64,000 bases of DNA, taken from positions 2,000,927 through 2,064,926 of the forward strand of contig NC_057925.1 in the NCBI RefSeq assembly GCF_018873765.1. The letters are read 5' to 3'. The number at the start of each line of letters is the position of its first letter. Positions within the stretch are counted from its first letter, which is position 1. The notes below the pieces were generated by a model that saw nothing but the letters and a program-made list of their open reading frames with translations, was not told the DNA's origin and ran no database searches. This stretch comes from Telopea speciosissima (Eukaryota; Streptophyta; Magnoliopsida; Proteales; Proteaceae). The translations under genes were made by a program, and so were the position numbers. This document shows positions 48,901 through 59,800 of the stretch, one piece after another.

Positions 48901-49753
48901 TGAAAGAGTTCAAGGAGATGTACAGCAGGTATGCTTCATCAGGAATTTCTCTAATTTGATTTCTGATTTGTCATGATCTATGCAAGTGGTTGTTTCATGG
49001 AAGAGTTTCTATGTCATGATGCCTCCTTATAGAAGCATATCACTATAAGAAACTATTTCCCCTTATTAAGCAACTTTCAAATTTTCCTTAAAAAACATGC
49101 AGCTATAGTCAAGTTGTTTGACTTTAACTGTCGTGAGAACACGCTCCTATGGAGTTAGGTGTGTCATGGGAAAACTTGTACCTTTTGATGTATAACCCCC
49201 CCCCCCCCTTTTAATTTACATTGGACATTTTCAATGTTAGCGGTAGTTTGTTTAAGATCAGATCTCGATTGTCTGCCCTATCTGGTTGTTCCAAGTCTAG
49301 CATAAATGCAAATTTCCACAAATGATAGGGGAACTTGGAGAAAGAATTGCTTGCTGTGATCATAAACTACGGAGTTGTAACTCTTTTTTCTTTTCTTGGT
49401 TTCTCCTCTGACAGGATTCATGTGGACTGCCCCAGAAACTTGTTTCGATTCAGCTTAGGACTGGACTAACTGCCAATCTCTATGTCCGTAAGATGGCATG
49501 TGCTGATCCCTCTGACCAATCTACTTCTTTGGAAAAGAGATTAGCCCAAGTTGAAGAGCTCATCAATAAGTCCAAGAAGCAGAAGACAGATATGGTGGTC
49601 ACTGAGGAATTGGCAGAGCCAAAGACAATTTCAGATCAGTGTACTCATGTCAAAGAGATCGAAAGATTGAAGCAGGAACTGCGCCAGAAGGATGATGAAC
49701 TTCATAACCTGCAGAAGATACTCTCTGCTCTTACGAGGAAACATGGGCTTTGA
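33913..49753 (+). CDS. SDN: Small RNA degrading nuclease (SDN family, DEDDh 3'-5' exonuclease)
   Basis: SDNs are 3'-5' exonucleases that shorten mature microRNAs, including 2'-O-methylated ones. Twelve exons join in frame to 497 codons: 33913-33954, 34733-34915, 35038-35127, 35352-35420, 44175-44315, 44544-44660, 44743-44812, 44969-45063, 48087-48221, 48306-48413, 48824-48928, 49415-49753. 33913 is the first in-frame ATG. The exonuclease core has Exo I AIDCEMV (Asp151, Glu153), Exo [11 protein letters not shown] (Asp235) and Exo III HNCLDDA (His283, Asp288), so the catalytic DEDDh set is complete. Residues 325-395 form an RRM-like region, and the C-terminal end (466-497, [20 protein letters not shown]) is a predicted coiled coil. 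Oddities: intron 4 is 8754 bp with a weak donor (GAG/GTTCGG), and intron 8 is GC-AG. The SDN1/2/3 subgroup is not resolved. Confidence 0.93.
35421..37329 (+). other. SDN intron 4, 5' part
   Basis: Non-coding and probably transposon-derived. A short direct repeat with CCCGATCTTCACGATGCAA-like sequence occurs around 36350-36415. No domain was recognised. From about 36500 the sequence is A-rich (AAAATAGACTTAGACAC...), like a degenerate retroelement tail. Confidence 0.4.
37882..38928 (+). mobile_element. 5'-truncated RTE-clade LINE with 7-bp TSD
   Basis: The translation contains [56 protein letters not shown] and [14 protein letters not shown], the conserved C-terminal end of plant RTE-type reverse transcriptases. 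The 3' end is the RTE hallmark GCCGACCCCATTTAGTTGGG with a short GTC/GTT-rich tail. The repeat AAAGACT occurs at 37875-37881 and 38929-38935 and joins the two halves of the MATH pseudogene. A 197-bp tandem duplication (37995-38191 and 38192-38388) lies inside. Only the C-terminal part of the ORF remains, and it has stops. Confidence 0.9.
37995..38388 (+). repeat. 197-bp tandem duplication inside the LINE
   Basis: 37995-38191 and 38192-38388 are adjacent direct copies beginning AGGATGATGTTTCCCACAAA. They differ at scattered sites, some of which create stops only in the second unit (ATATGACC for ATAAGACC). Confidence 0.9.
39538..40959 (+). mobile_element. Second RTE-clade LINE relic
   Basis: It starts in the RT N-terminal region ([52 protein letters not shown]). 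It then passes [10 protein letters not shown] and the catalytic box, here [13 protein letters not shown], where the second Asp of the YxDD-type box is Glu. It continues through [20 protein letters not shown] and LRWHGHV, and ends at CCGACCCCATTTAGTTGGG, ATAAGGCTGAG and a GTT repeat. Multiple stops and an internal deletion in the RT core make it dead. No target duplication was identified. Confidence 0.88.
40960..44174 (+). other. SDN intron 4, 3' part
   Basis: No gene recognised. The DNA is AT-rich with a C-run at about 44039-44054 and a pyrimidine-rich acceptor region. Open stretches near 41083 and 42703 have no recognisable domain. Confidence 0.45.
45380..45478 (-). mobile_element. tRNA-derived SINE fragment (tentative)
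   Basis: The minus strand reads GCTTGGTCAGTTGGCTGGTG (A-box-like) and, about 45 bp later, AAGGGATCGACTCTCC (B-box-like). The cloverleaf is poor and no terminal tail was defined, so this is a SINE head rather than a tRNA gene. Confidence 0.45.
45601..45757. mobile_element. Foldback MITE in SDN intron 8
   Basis: The termini TAAGGCTATGTTTGGATGCC and the reverse complement of the right end (TAAGGCTAAGTTTGGAAGCC) are inverted repeats of about 20 bp with three mismatches. The GGCTxxGTTTGG ends suggest a Tourist/PIF-Harbinger or hAT-like origin. The target duplication could not be fixed because the ends themselves are TAA/TTA. Confidence 0.65.
45791..45958 (-). mobile_element. Au-type SINE (tRNA-derived)
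   Basis: On the minus strand the order is GGAACTTGGTGCAACGGTAA, GGTTGCTCCATTGTGACC, GGTCCCGTGTTCGAGTC, CAGCCTCTCCATG, GCTGCGTACATTATGACCC, CCCCACAGTGGCAGGAGCCT and CATGCACTGGGTATGCCC. Pol III A and B boxes and the whole body match the widespread plant Au SINE as remembered. It sits antisense in SDN intron 8. Confidence 0.85.
46045..46126 (-). mobile_element. Second, truncated Au SINE head from a local duplication
   Basis: The head of the SINE at 45791-45958 recurs here together with its 5' flank (CCTCAGATGTCxAAGTACAA, then AAAACAACTCTxAxxACT). About 150 bp of SINE head plus flank was therefore duplicated in tandem rather than inserted a second time. Confidence 0.75.
46370..46720 (-). pseudogene. 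Possible LINE RNase H remnant (weak)
   Basis: The minus strand contains [15 protein letters not shown] followed by short disrupted frames, loosely like the xAEL(E/K)AIxxG helix of LINE RNase H domains. Evidence is limited to this motif. Confidence 0.25.
47460..47760 (-). mobile_element. RTE-clade LINE 3'-end fragment, antisense
   Basis: The minus strand reads [19 protein letters not shown] and ends at GCCGACCCCATTAAGTTGGG, ATAAGGCTGAG and a GTT-rich tail, the RTE terminus seen at 38900 and 40930 but in reverse orientation. A short A/G-rich 3' UTR separates the two parts. It lies in SDN intron 8. Confidence 0.85.
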
Positions 49754-51691
49754 AATTTATGTGCATGGATAGATGAGAATACCTTTTTTTAATATTGACG
49801 AAAGAATATCCTAGAGCTGAAGAGAATGCACATCCACACCAGCCAGTAAGCAGAGTAAGTTATCATCTGAAACAGTGAAAGCTTTAAGCTTAGACACCTT
49901 AAACAATTACCAGGCCTTGATCATTTGTCTACACAGGCATTTATTGTAAGGAAAAGGTTAGTCTAGGTTTAGGATGTTGGTAATACATGTTTGACTGTAA
50001 TTTCACTATGTTAACCTTCTTCATGTCATTAACATATGTTAGGAGTTGTATCTCTGGCCATCCAGGTAAGGAAGGGCAAAATAGGTTATCGTAAATATCA
50101 CAAATGCAGTGACAAGGGTAAGCTGAGTATAGGATGAAGAGTTCAGAGAAAACTACCTGGAGAATAATGGGGTCCTTTGTTGTGCGGGTGTTTACGGCTA
50201 GGGAGGAAGAACTACTGGCTGAGGGGGAGGGTGTGGGTGTGGATATGCCCCATGGCGAAATTGCTGGATTTAGATGGACATGAAGAAGAGGCGATGGAAT
50301 GGCATATTAATGAACTGCAGCTGCCACTGGAGTCTGAAGCCTGTTTCTGATTTCTGGTGATATTTGCAGACATTTTGAGTGCAAATGTTCAGTTATTATA
50401 ATTGTTATGAGAACTCTGAACCGGAGATCCTCTACAGCTTCACATGTGGAACCCAAAGCCAATGGGCATGAACATGTGAATCACCTAGTCATGTTTTAAA
50501 TTTCTAAAACTAATATGGCTTCTCAGAGCCATTATAAACAGTATTTAAAACGTGGGACTGTTCAAATAATAAGTAAGGGTGTAAGAAAAATGCAAAGGAA
50601 GAATCCTATAAATGGTAGGAAGAATAACAGGGAAGTTATTCATTCCTTTGATTTAATTAATATAAACGTTCATGGATCTTTTTTCACTTGGAGTAATGAG
50701 AAAAAGGGAAAATATTCTCTATATCCTGCGCTCTGCGCTCAGACACTTGGGGGTTGACTGAAATGACCACCCGCCCCCCTAAATGACCAAAATGACCCCC
50801 CCGTGTCTCGGTGCAGCCTGTGCTCCCAGGCTGAGAACATCGCCCCTAACCAAAAACCCTTTAAATTAATGAAGGAGTGTTTGGATAGGTGCATGGATAG
50901 GCCTGATTGGGTTTCCTTATGACCCTGTCCTTCCTTGTTTTGGTTGGCTTCTTTCTCATCTGATCATTGCCCAATTTTACTTAGTACTTGTCTGTTTCAA
51001 CAGTCTTTTAGAAGTTTTTCATTTTCAAGCCGTTTGGTTTAAGCATCCAGAGTTTCTCTTTTTTTTTTTTTTTTAAAAATAATAATAAAAAAATAAATGG
51101 AATGAGTGTGTGAACCAGAATTTATGCAATAAATTAACTTGTTTAATTTTTTTTTCCTGCATTTCAACTAAAAAGATGTTTTTGGGAATATTTTCCAGTT
51201 GAAATTGTTTTTGTTTGAAAAATATTTTCTTCTTAAAAATATGTCTCTGACATCTGAAAATATTTCACATTTGATTGAGGTATCCAATCAGATTTTGTGG
51301 ATTTTGGAAGCTGAAGAGATTTTTTGGATGTAAAAATCACGAGTTTCTTTCTGAGATGAGAGCGACAGTAATACTAGATATTTTCATGCTAAGGCAACCT
51401 GTAATAATTAGGAACCATAGTATTAAGTATGTCTTGAATAATGATGGTGAGAGAGTTTATAATCTCCCAACCATTGCTCAGTTGTTTTTTAGGTATCTTG
51501 CCATCTTGGTGCTATTTATACTACTTCCAATCCATTGGATCCCTCATTCAATGAACCTTTAACCTGTTATTTTTTATGATGAAAATAGAAGCTTGATATC
51601 TTTCTATCATACATGTTTAACTATGTTCCAAGATCACTTAAGCGCAAGGTGCATTCATTAGGAGAATAATTGGGGGTTTAATCGAATTAAA
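49754..51691. other. SDN 3' flank and SDN-FAR intergenic DNA, part 1
   Basis: No gene was seen apart from a LINE endonuclease scrap (50515-50757). 50750-50830 is a C-rich low-complexity stretch. 51055-51080 is T-rich. Confidence 0.5.
50515..50757 (+). pseudogene. LINE endonuclease fragment
   Basis: HSFDLININVHGSFFTWSNE followed by KKGK matches the C-terminal end of the APE-type endonuclease of plant L1 LINEs (xDLGxxGxxFTWSNxRxG). About 80 codons are open, but no RT domain follows. Confidence 0.6.
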
Positions 51692-51814
51692 ATCCTCTAC
51701 AATACCGGTAGGGCGGCAGTGCACATTCGACGATACAGCAGAGGCCATGTGTGCCACCTGGCCTCTGCTGTGACATTGGATGTGCACTGCCACCCCGCCG
51801 GTATTGTAGAGGAT
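51692..51814. mobile_element. Near-complete foldback element (56-bp arms, 11-bp loop)
   Basis: Arms 51692-51747 and 51759-51814 pair along their whole length with roughly ten mismatches. They start ATCCTCTACAATACCGG and end CCGGTATTGTAGAGGAT. The innermost 13 bp (ACAGCAGAGGCCA / TGGCCTCTGCTGT) is perfect. No target duplication was recognised. It is probably a MITE, and a transcript would form a miRNA-precursor-sized hairpin. Confidence 0.85.
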
Positions 51815-53188
51815 CTTGGTCCGGGTTTAATCAGAGCTCTCCCATGAGTACAATAGAGAGTGGAGAAGAGTTTATCCTGTACAACAATATAGTTATATAG
51901 TTGTAATTAATAAATACAAATAAAGCAATATCATTACATTATTATACACAAAATATGTCCACATAAGCGTTACATGGGCCCCATCTTGCAATCAAGAATC
52001 TAGTTAATATGGATGATCAAGGCCCTTTATCGTTGAAGGGTTTCATGTTTGGCCCCGTTGGATAGAGAGTACATGATTTAAATTAGTCACATGTCAAAAT
52101 TTATACGCAAAGTCAATCAAATATGCTTTCATGTATTGAAATACATCCACATTTATATCAATGCATACCTGTCTTTTTTTGGGTCACTAAAGTGCATTTT
52201 CCCCAATCTTGAAATTTTCAGACCCCTATTTTGCTACTTGGCAAATACCGTTTGAGTTGAAATTTGACGTGTGAGGGCTAAGAAGAGGACCTTGGGGTCT
52301 ACTTGCCCGTAAAAATTGGTCCCTACCTAGCTTGCCATGTGACAAATATTTGTGTCGTGCAAGATGCACTTTGTAGGTGGGCCATTTAGGAACCAAGAGC
52401 TATTTGCTATATGAAGAAATAGAGTTTTCCAAGTGATTCCCTCCCCCCTCCCCCCTCCCCCCTCCCCCATGAATAGGACTTGGTTACGGGACCCGATGTC
52501 TCTTAACCCATAGCGAAGAGAGAATCTCTTCATCATTGGAATCTGACTCTCTAGTTGAATTGGAAAAGGGTATTTTGGACCTTCAACAATAAGTGGTGAG
52601 AGTTAATGATGACATTCCTCTTCCCAAGTCCAATCATAACATTGAATCACAGTAAATAAAAACTAAATTCCTTAAGAAGAGTGATTGTTTTTTGAAATTA
52701 AAAGAGTGTTCTCTTTAATCTCTCCACCCAAACCCACACGCATAAATGGTTGGTCTTATTCAAACAATTTAGAAAGCAATATATCTTTTGTTTTCTCACA
52801 TTTCTCCTATTTTATAGATCTGATATGGCTAATCAAAGAAAGCCTCTCCCGCCAACTTAGCCTTTGGGGGAAATGTGTGAAGAGGGTGGCAAAAAGAGAG
52901 CCGTTTTCAAAACTCCTCCCAAAGCCACATAAACCCAACTTACCTAACTCCTATCTCCTCTTCTCTTAAAACCTCAACTCCTCCTTCCCAATCCTTAGCA
53001 ACTTCCAAATCCATCCCTAAATCCAAACTGAACCCTTCATAGCCTTTTGTTTGTTTACTTGCTTTTGTTTTCTTTCTATTTTATTAGAGGAAGTAATTAG
53101 CTAAGTTACAGTCCAACCAACATTCCCTGCTACACATTTGTTTCTTTCCTTCATTGACTCTTTTTTTCTTCCACTTATCCTAGCAGTA
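51815..53188. other. Upstream region of the FAR2-like gene
   Basis: No gene. A four-unit CTCCCCC-type tandem lies at 52439-52469. No TATA box or transcription start could be assigned with confidence. Confidence 0.45.
52439..52469 (-). repeat. (CCCCCTC)n tandem, G-quadruplex-capable on minus strand
   Basis: Four C5-6 runs separated by single T bases occur within about 31 bp, about 720 bp upstream of the FAR2-like start codon. Confidence 0.85.
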
Positions 53189-56028
53189 ATGGAAGCCCTG
53201 TTTCTGAATCCAACCCCAACTGTTGTGGCTAAGATAAGGTCTTCAAAGAGGCATGGCTGGTGCTGCATTAATGGGTCTTCCAGGAAGAACAAGAACAGTG
53301 TGTGTTGTCAAAGTAATGGAAATATGACAACATTTGGTGGGTTGTCCTCTGTTTTTACAGAGAGTTTGATGCAGACACCAATGATAGAGAAGGTAGAGCA
53401 TGGAAGTTGTCTGGTGGATGCTGGAAGCTTGGTTTCATCATCAAATGAGAAAACTAACAATGACATACAAGTGAAGGATTTGGTTCCTTATAATGGAAAA
53501 CCCACCACCCTGATTGAGATCTCTGATGGTATTGGCATTGTCAAGTTTCTTAGAGGAAAACAGTTATTTATTACTGGTGCCACTGGTTTTCTAGCAAAAG
53601 GTACTGTACTGATCAGGTGTACAACCCCCCCCCTCTCTTCTCAAAAAAACCTCCCTGAATCTCAGCATTGATTTTTAATGTGGTTTTCTAATACCAGAAT
53701 TTTCATTTCCTTCTGATTTTAAATTTGTAGTCCTCATAGAGAAGATTTTAAGGACAGCCCCTGATGTGGGTAAGATCTTTCTCTTGATTAAGGCAAGAAA
53801 CAAGGAGGATGCAATGAACAGATTGAAGAATGAAGTAAGATAATTGAAGACAATGATATATATTTCCCCCCTCAAATTTATGTCCTTTCTTTCTAATTTA
53901 GTGTAAATTTTGTGGTAAAGATCTTATTTTGACTGACTAAACATTTGTGTTCAGATCATAAATGAAGAACTTTTCAAGTGCCTGAAACAAAATCATGGGA
54001 ATGCATATCAATCATTTATACTTGGCAAGCTGTTTCCTATAGTGGGTAATGTCTGTGAATCTAATCTTGGAATAGAAGAAGATGTAGCTGAACTTATTGC
54101 AGGGGAAGTTGATGTAATCATAAACTCAGCGGCCAATACTACCTTCGACGAAAGGTTTTTGAATGTGCTTTGGATCTTGCCATATAACACTTTGAATCAT
54201 CCCAAGTCTCACACTGGGGATCTTTAAAAATTTTCAGGTATGATGTTGCTCTGGATATAAACACAAGAGGAGCTTCTCGACTTATGAGCTTTGCGAAGAG
54301 CTGTAACAAACTTAAACTCTTCCTGCAAGTGTCAACTGGTAAGTAGAAAACACTTAAAGCCAATGGGGATAAAAAAACCAATGAAATCTGAAACAATATT
54401 GTTGATTTAAAAACTTCAAAACTAGACTGGTACTTCATCTTTCTTTGTGTAGCATATGTTAATGGTCAAAGGCAAGGTAGAATCTTGGAGAAGGCCTTCT
54501 GCATGGGAGACAGCATAACAAGGGAGACGATCATTCCCAAAGCCCCTTCTACATCTCTCCCTCTGTTGGATGTTGAAGGTGAATTAAAGTTGGCCTCTGA
54601 GTTGAAAAGGGCTTTCCAAGATGATGCAGTGGCACAAAAGATGAAAGAATTTGGTTTAGAGAGGTATGGCTTTACAAACTGGTTTTTGTTTCTGCTCAAT
54701 GAATCTCTCATGGGAGCCTGAAACATAAGCAGTGACTCAAAATTCTATTTAACAGGGCCCGTATACATGGGTGGCAAGATACTTATGTGTTCACAAAGGC
54801 CATGGGTGAGATGCTGATAGACAGTCAGAGAGGAGAAATACCAGTAGTTGTTATCCGTCCTAGCGTCATTGAAAGCACCTGCAATGAGCCTTTCCCTGGA
54901 TGGATGGAAGGAAACAGGTACCATGATTTTCTTAGGCTGTGTTTTTGTTATGCATTCTTGGAATAGATTCTGGGTCTAGAAGGCATTCTGAAGCGAGAAA
55001 ATAGAAAAGAACCACATTTCAGAATGCGTTCTAGACCCAGAATCTATTTCGAGAATGCACATCAAACACAGCCTTAGTCTCTAAATTGAATAAACTAATG
55101 CATCATCTAGGTCATTGCTGTCTCACAATCATGAATCATTTCCTCTTTTTCATTTTCTGCTGCTACGAAACCTCAGGATGATGGATCCAATAGTCTTGTA
55201 TTATGGGAAAGGCCAGCTCACAGGTTTTCTTGTAGATCCCAAGGGAGTCCTTGATGTAGTAAGTTGTATTTGATGTGTTCATATTTATATGGAACTAAGC
55301 ATAATATGCAAGAACTAAGCTTCATTTTTTATATGATTGTGAATAGGTCCCCGCCGACATGGTTGTAAATGCAACCTTGGCAGCCATGGCAAAGCATGGC
55401 GCAGCAAGGAAACCGGAGATGAGCATTTATCATGTTGCTTCATCTGTGGTGAACCCACTACCGTTCCAAGACCTGGCAAGATTCCTCTACGAACACTTCA
55501 GTTCCACTCCTTACATGGACTCAAAGGGAAACCCAATTCATGTCCCAACAATGAAGCTCTTCAATTCCATGGATGATTTCTCCTCACATATTTGGAGGGA
55601 TGCCATCCAAAGAAGTCAGCAAGTAGCTGCAGCTGCTTCCAATGGGAAACTGTCTCGTAAACTCGAAATTGCATGCAAGAAATCAATGGAACAAGCAAAA
55701 TACCTGGCTAGCATATATGAACCATACACTTTCTATGGAGGAAGGTCAGGAGCTAAACCTGTTCAAATTTACAATACATACATATATATATTACTGTGAT
55801 TTTCTTCTATTCTTTTCAGAGATTCTACTGACTTGGGAACATTAAAAAAAAATATATATCAGGTTTGATAATACCAACACACAGAAGCTAATGGAGGAAC
55901 TGTCAGAAGAGGAGAGAAGGAGCTTTGGATTTGATGTAAGGAGCATAGATTGGCAGCATTATGTGTCTAACATTCATATTCCAGGTCTGAGAAGGCATGT
56001 AATGAAGGGGAGAGGGATGTCTGGATAA
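53189..56028 (+). CDS. FAR2: Fatty acyl-ACP/CoA reductase, MALE STERILITY2 (FAR2) type
   Basis: FAR2/MS2 is a plastid enzyme that reduces C16 fatty acyl-ACP to fatty alcohol for pollen exine (sporopollenin). Nine exons join in frame to 611 codons: 53189-53600, 53731-53834, 53955-54154, 54238-54338, 54453-54663, 54756-54917, 55177-55258, 55347-55744, 55863-56028. The start MEALFL matches the start of Arabidopsis MS2 (616 residues, from memory), and the long serine-rich N-terminal extension fits a plastid transit peptide. The Rossmann motif TGATGFLAK is at residues 129-137, and the catalytic YxxxK is YVFTK (Tyr353, Lys357). [31 protein letters not shown] and [14 protein letters not shown] follow, then the C-terminal FAR_C/sterile domain ending HIPGLRRHV. 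No lesions; all introns are GT-AG. It converges with the SET gene 0.86 kb downstream. Confidence 0.95.
54935..55073. mobile_element. Tourist-like (PIF/Harbinger) MITE in FAR2 intron 6
   Basis: The ends GGCTGTGTTT and AAACACAGCC are inverted and flanked by TTA at 54932-54934 and 55074-55076, the 3-bp target typical of PIF/Harbinger. Almost the whole 139 bp folds back on itself (AGATTCTGGGTCTAGAA / TTCTAGACCCAGAATCT). Confidence 0.88.
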
Positions 56029-56891
56029 TTAGACCTTCTGTTCATAGGAATTGGTTGTAATGTCCTTTTAATCCTGGTAAATAATGAGAAGAGGAAATAT
56101 AATAGCTCACATGAATTGAATTCATACTTCATACCTTCATGTTCTTTCTCTTCTGTAATCAATGGCCTCTCTCATTGTAGCCATAACCAATGGGTTTACC
56201 ACCTAATTAATCACTTTTAAGTCTCTACTACCTAAGCTTGGGATTGAATCCCATCTTAACTTGGTAGTCTACGTCAGTGCTCCCTATGCTAATAATAGAT
56301 ACACAACACACACACATATGTTACTCTCCTCTCTAAATCCAAAAAATATTCTACATTCGTTGTTTGTATGTTTAAATAGTCAAATGATATCTCTACACAG
56401 ATCGAAGATGCAAGACCATTCATCAAAATAGATGGGGATGGGGAGGTGAAGAGCAAGAGTGCATAGAAGAAAAGACCATTCATCAAAATAGTTACACAGA
56501 GAAACAGGGACTCCAAAAACAAGATATCTATTTCTAAATCAATTTCAAGAATAGATTTTATCCCCTTCATTTGATACTTTCTATCTCCTTTCCCCATCCT
56601 TTCTAGTTTCTTTAAATTGAAAGGAGTTTGCAGAGCAGGTCTTATCTATCAAATGTAATACAGGGCTATATTTACTTTTCACTAATGGACTGTGTCAAGC
56701 CTGTAGCTCAAAACTCCAAACAGATATAATTACGTTAAAACCTTCCTTAAAACTCGTGGGCTCGCTTGCACCCCAGCTTAACCATCACACGTAATACCAC
56801 ACCCATGACACACCCAAGGGGGTGCTCTTGGCAAAATTAATTGGGAACCATCCATATTTAGATGTTAAATCATGCCTCCAGCAGTTTTTTC
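56029..56891. other. Convergent intergenic gap between FAR2-like and ATXR4-like genes
   Basis: Both genes point into this 0.86-kb gap, so it holds both 3' UTRs. AATAAT-type poly(A) candidates occur near 56080. A short direct repeat (AAGACCATTCATCAAAATAG, 56411 and 56473) is present. No gene. Confidence 0.6.
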
Positions 56892-59800
56892 CTAATCACC
56901 AGACATACACCGAAGACAATTACAGCGAAAACCGAACCCTTCAAACAGCAGTTCTTGTCGAGCATCATGATTCATGCTCACATCGATGTAGCAGATGCGA
57001 AGCTCCTCACCTGATCCAAATAAGTATCCAAATGCAACACCACAAAAACATTCATGAACGTCGTTAGCAGTTCCATGATATGATAGCAACACATTGTATT
57101 GATACAACGAGTCCATATTGGCAAATCTTGTACCTGCTTCAATATCACGCAGGGCTTTCAATCTTGCATCCACATTCTCGATCCAAATAATATGCACATT
57201 GGGATCTGAAATTATAAAAATTTAAGTCTACTCAGCCATGTCATCTTCATTGAAATTGAAGAACACTCCTGTGCAAAATCTAAAATGTCAGACTTTCAGA
57301 ACAAAATTCCACAAAGAGAGAGAGAGAGAGAGAAGGGTTTCCAAGGAAAGTCAGCAGCCATTCAGAGGTATGTTTATGGTCTCCCAGACCCAGGTCCACC
57401 CATCGTCAACCAAAGAAAAGAAGAGGCCATAATTTTATATGGAGGGACACCTGGATTTGGCTAGATGTAATGTTTGTAGCATATGCTTTGCAGTAAATGA
57501 CAGCCTTCAAAATGTTGATCTCATTTTATTGAGAGGGGAGGGAGGAGGTGAGAAATCAGTTCTGTGCAATAAACCATGGGCTACATAGTAGTGCAAAGGT
57601 GAGGTGAGGAACAAGGAAGGATCTGTATGAGTCTATGCCAACCATCCATGCCTTCATGGCCAAGATTCTGTCCTGTGTATACTCTCAGGGATAAACAAAG
57701 GGTATAGAAAACAGTTTATCATATTGTGAAAAACTTGAGGAAAAGCTGCAAGTTGTTCGCACCTTCTGAGTGGATTAGCCTTCTTCAGCAAACAACACGG
57801 GTGGAAAGAAGTCAAGAAAGAACGTAGAGAGTGTCATATCCTCCTCTTCTATGAGTATTTTGAATGTGAGGCAACCTTCTTCAAGACAATACATATTTAT
57901 ATTAGACAATGGGGTAAGTTACACCCAATATAGGGATATTGATTGGTCAGTTCCAGTTGGTCTGGCCTTATGAGACTGGTTGACCTATATGAATTGGTGT
58001 CGAGAGTCCAGACTGAAACTGTTTATTTAATTGCTGGTTGGTATTCATTCATTAATCTATATTCAGTCAATCAGTCTGCATTCGAATTCATTTAGGTTGG
58101 ATTGAGACTGGTTGAGTATTTGCAAAACTTTAACCCAAGACCTAGACTGAAGGTTTTCAATTGGGCACTAGGAAGAATTTGAGTTTCCTGAGACTCCATG
58201 AGTATTATTTGGATGAGGACTACTCATTCCCAAATTATTGGATGTAGGTAGTAAGTGCATCTTTCAGAATATAAACCTTTTAAAATATCATCTCAAATGT
58301 TTGCAGTTCCTTTTATGGGTTCTTTACAAGGATAGTGTTTGGTGACAGGCTAGAGGTTTATTATAACACAAATTCTTTGAAACTGAAGAAAAATTAGGGG
58401 ATACAATAAATCATTGAAATTTTTTTACCAACATAATAGTTAAAGCTAAACCGCATCAAAACATGTGACAAATTTTAATTGAAGTTGTTGTATCCTTAAC
58501 AAGAAGATCTCCTCAATGCTTTAGTCACTTAGGTGCAGAAGAATGCAATTGATTACCACAGTTTCATGCATAACAAACAGGTAGACATCATAAACATCAG
58601 CATGCCCTTTAAACTGATGAAATAGTTCTAGTTCTTATTTTTATTTTTGGGGTGAGCAACACTGATGAATGTTATACCACAGACTTGATTGAGAAGGTAG
58701 AAAAAATAGCTTACCACAGTCATGATTGTAGAAAGATGGAAGCATATAAACAGCATTTCCAACAGCAGCTTCAGCTTCAACGGAGGCTGATGCTGATAAA
58801 AGTAAATCCTCATATGATCCTCCAACCAATTCAATGCGAAAAGCATTGATACGAATCCGTGCCAACACACCAGAGTACCATTCCTTGGTTAGAACTAGTT
58901 ATGTCAAGATAACATCAGTCTTAAAGGATGTTACGCAGAGGCAAGACTAGCAAAGGAAAGAAACGTGATTCATGAGGATTAATCTTCACTACTATGAGGA
59001 TACATGCCATCATTTCATTCTTAATTCCCGCATTCACCAAAGCATGCCTCAGCAAGCAAAATTCCTCTTCCATCTGAAGTACACTATGACATATATAAGA
59101 TGATTTTAACAAGAAATAAACCATAAACAGGAAAAGCTACCAAAGTTATTGTAATCATCTGCTCTAGATATATATCAACAAATCCAACGACGCGCGGTCT
59201 ACACAAATTAAGTGCTTCCATTTCAATCTATCTGTAGGTATACTAAAAGTAGCATTTAGAAGCTAGATGCTAGTCCCCCTCCCACTCCTTTCATTCAATC
59301 CTCTATGTAACATTCAGAAAAAGGGGTTTGCACTCTCTTATCACATTGAGAGAATAATCAAACCCTACCAGGAGGAAGAAACAACATAAAAAAAAAATGT
59401 TGACTATGATGACAATCATTGCTTGAACACAAAGGTTCAGTTAAAAATATTACCTGATAAGTACCAAGATTGCTGTTGTTTTTTTAGATGCATTAACAAT
59501 GAATACTCAAGTTTCTATTTCTTTAACCTACAGTTAAAGCAATATCATTTACATATTTATGCCTATAAGAGCACTTCCAAAATATAGATTTCTTACTTTG
59601 TGGGATTCTCACCTTTGAAATCATTTCAGGGGATAGATAAGCAGGTTGAAGTACATCGAGGGTGTCTGATGATGTTGTACCAGATATAATCATGCAAGCC
59701 AACCGCTTTACCAGTAGTGGATACTTCAAACCTTGGATTCTTCAAAACAAGAAGAAATGCACATTAATAGGTAGAAACCATTTGATGATTTCCAACAAAC

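Noticed and set aside
53138-53188. N-terminal extension of the FAR2-like protein (FLSFIDSFFLPLILAV)
   Set aside because: The open frame begins at TTG. The ATG at 53189 starts MEALFL, as in MS2, so the hydrophobic stretch is 5' UTR.
58652-58849. Plus-strand open frame in the SET gene
   Set aside because: It is antisense to exon 5 of the ATXR4-like gene.
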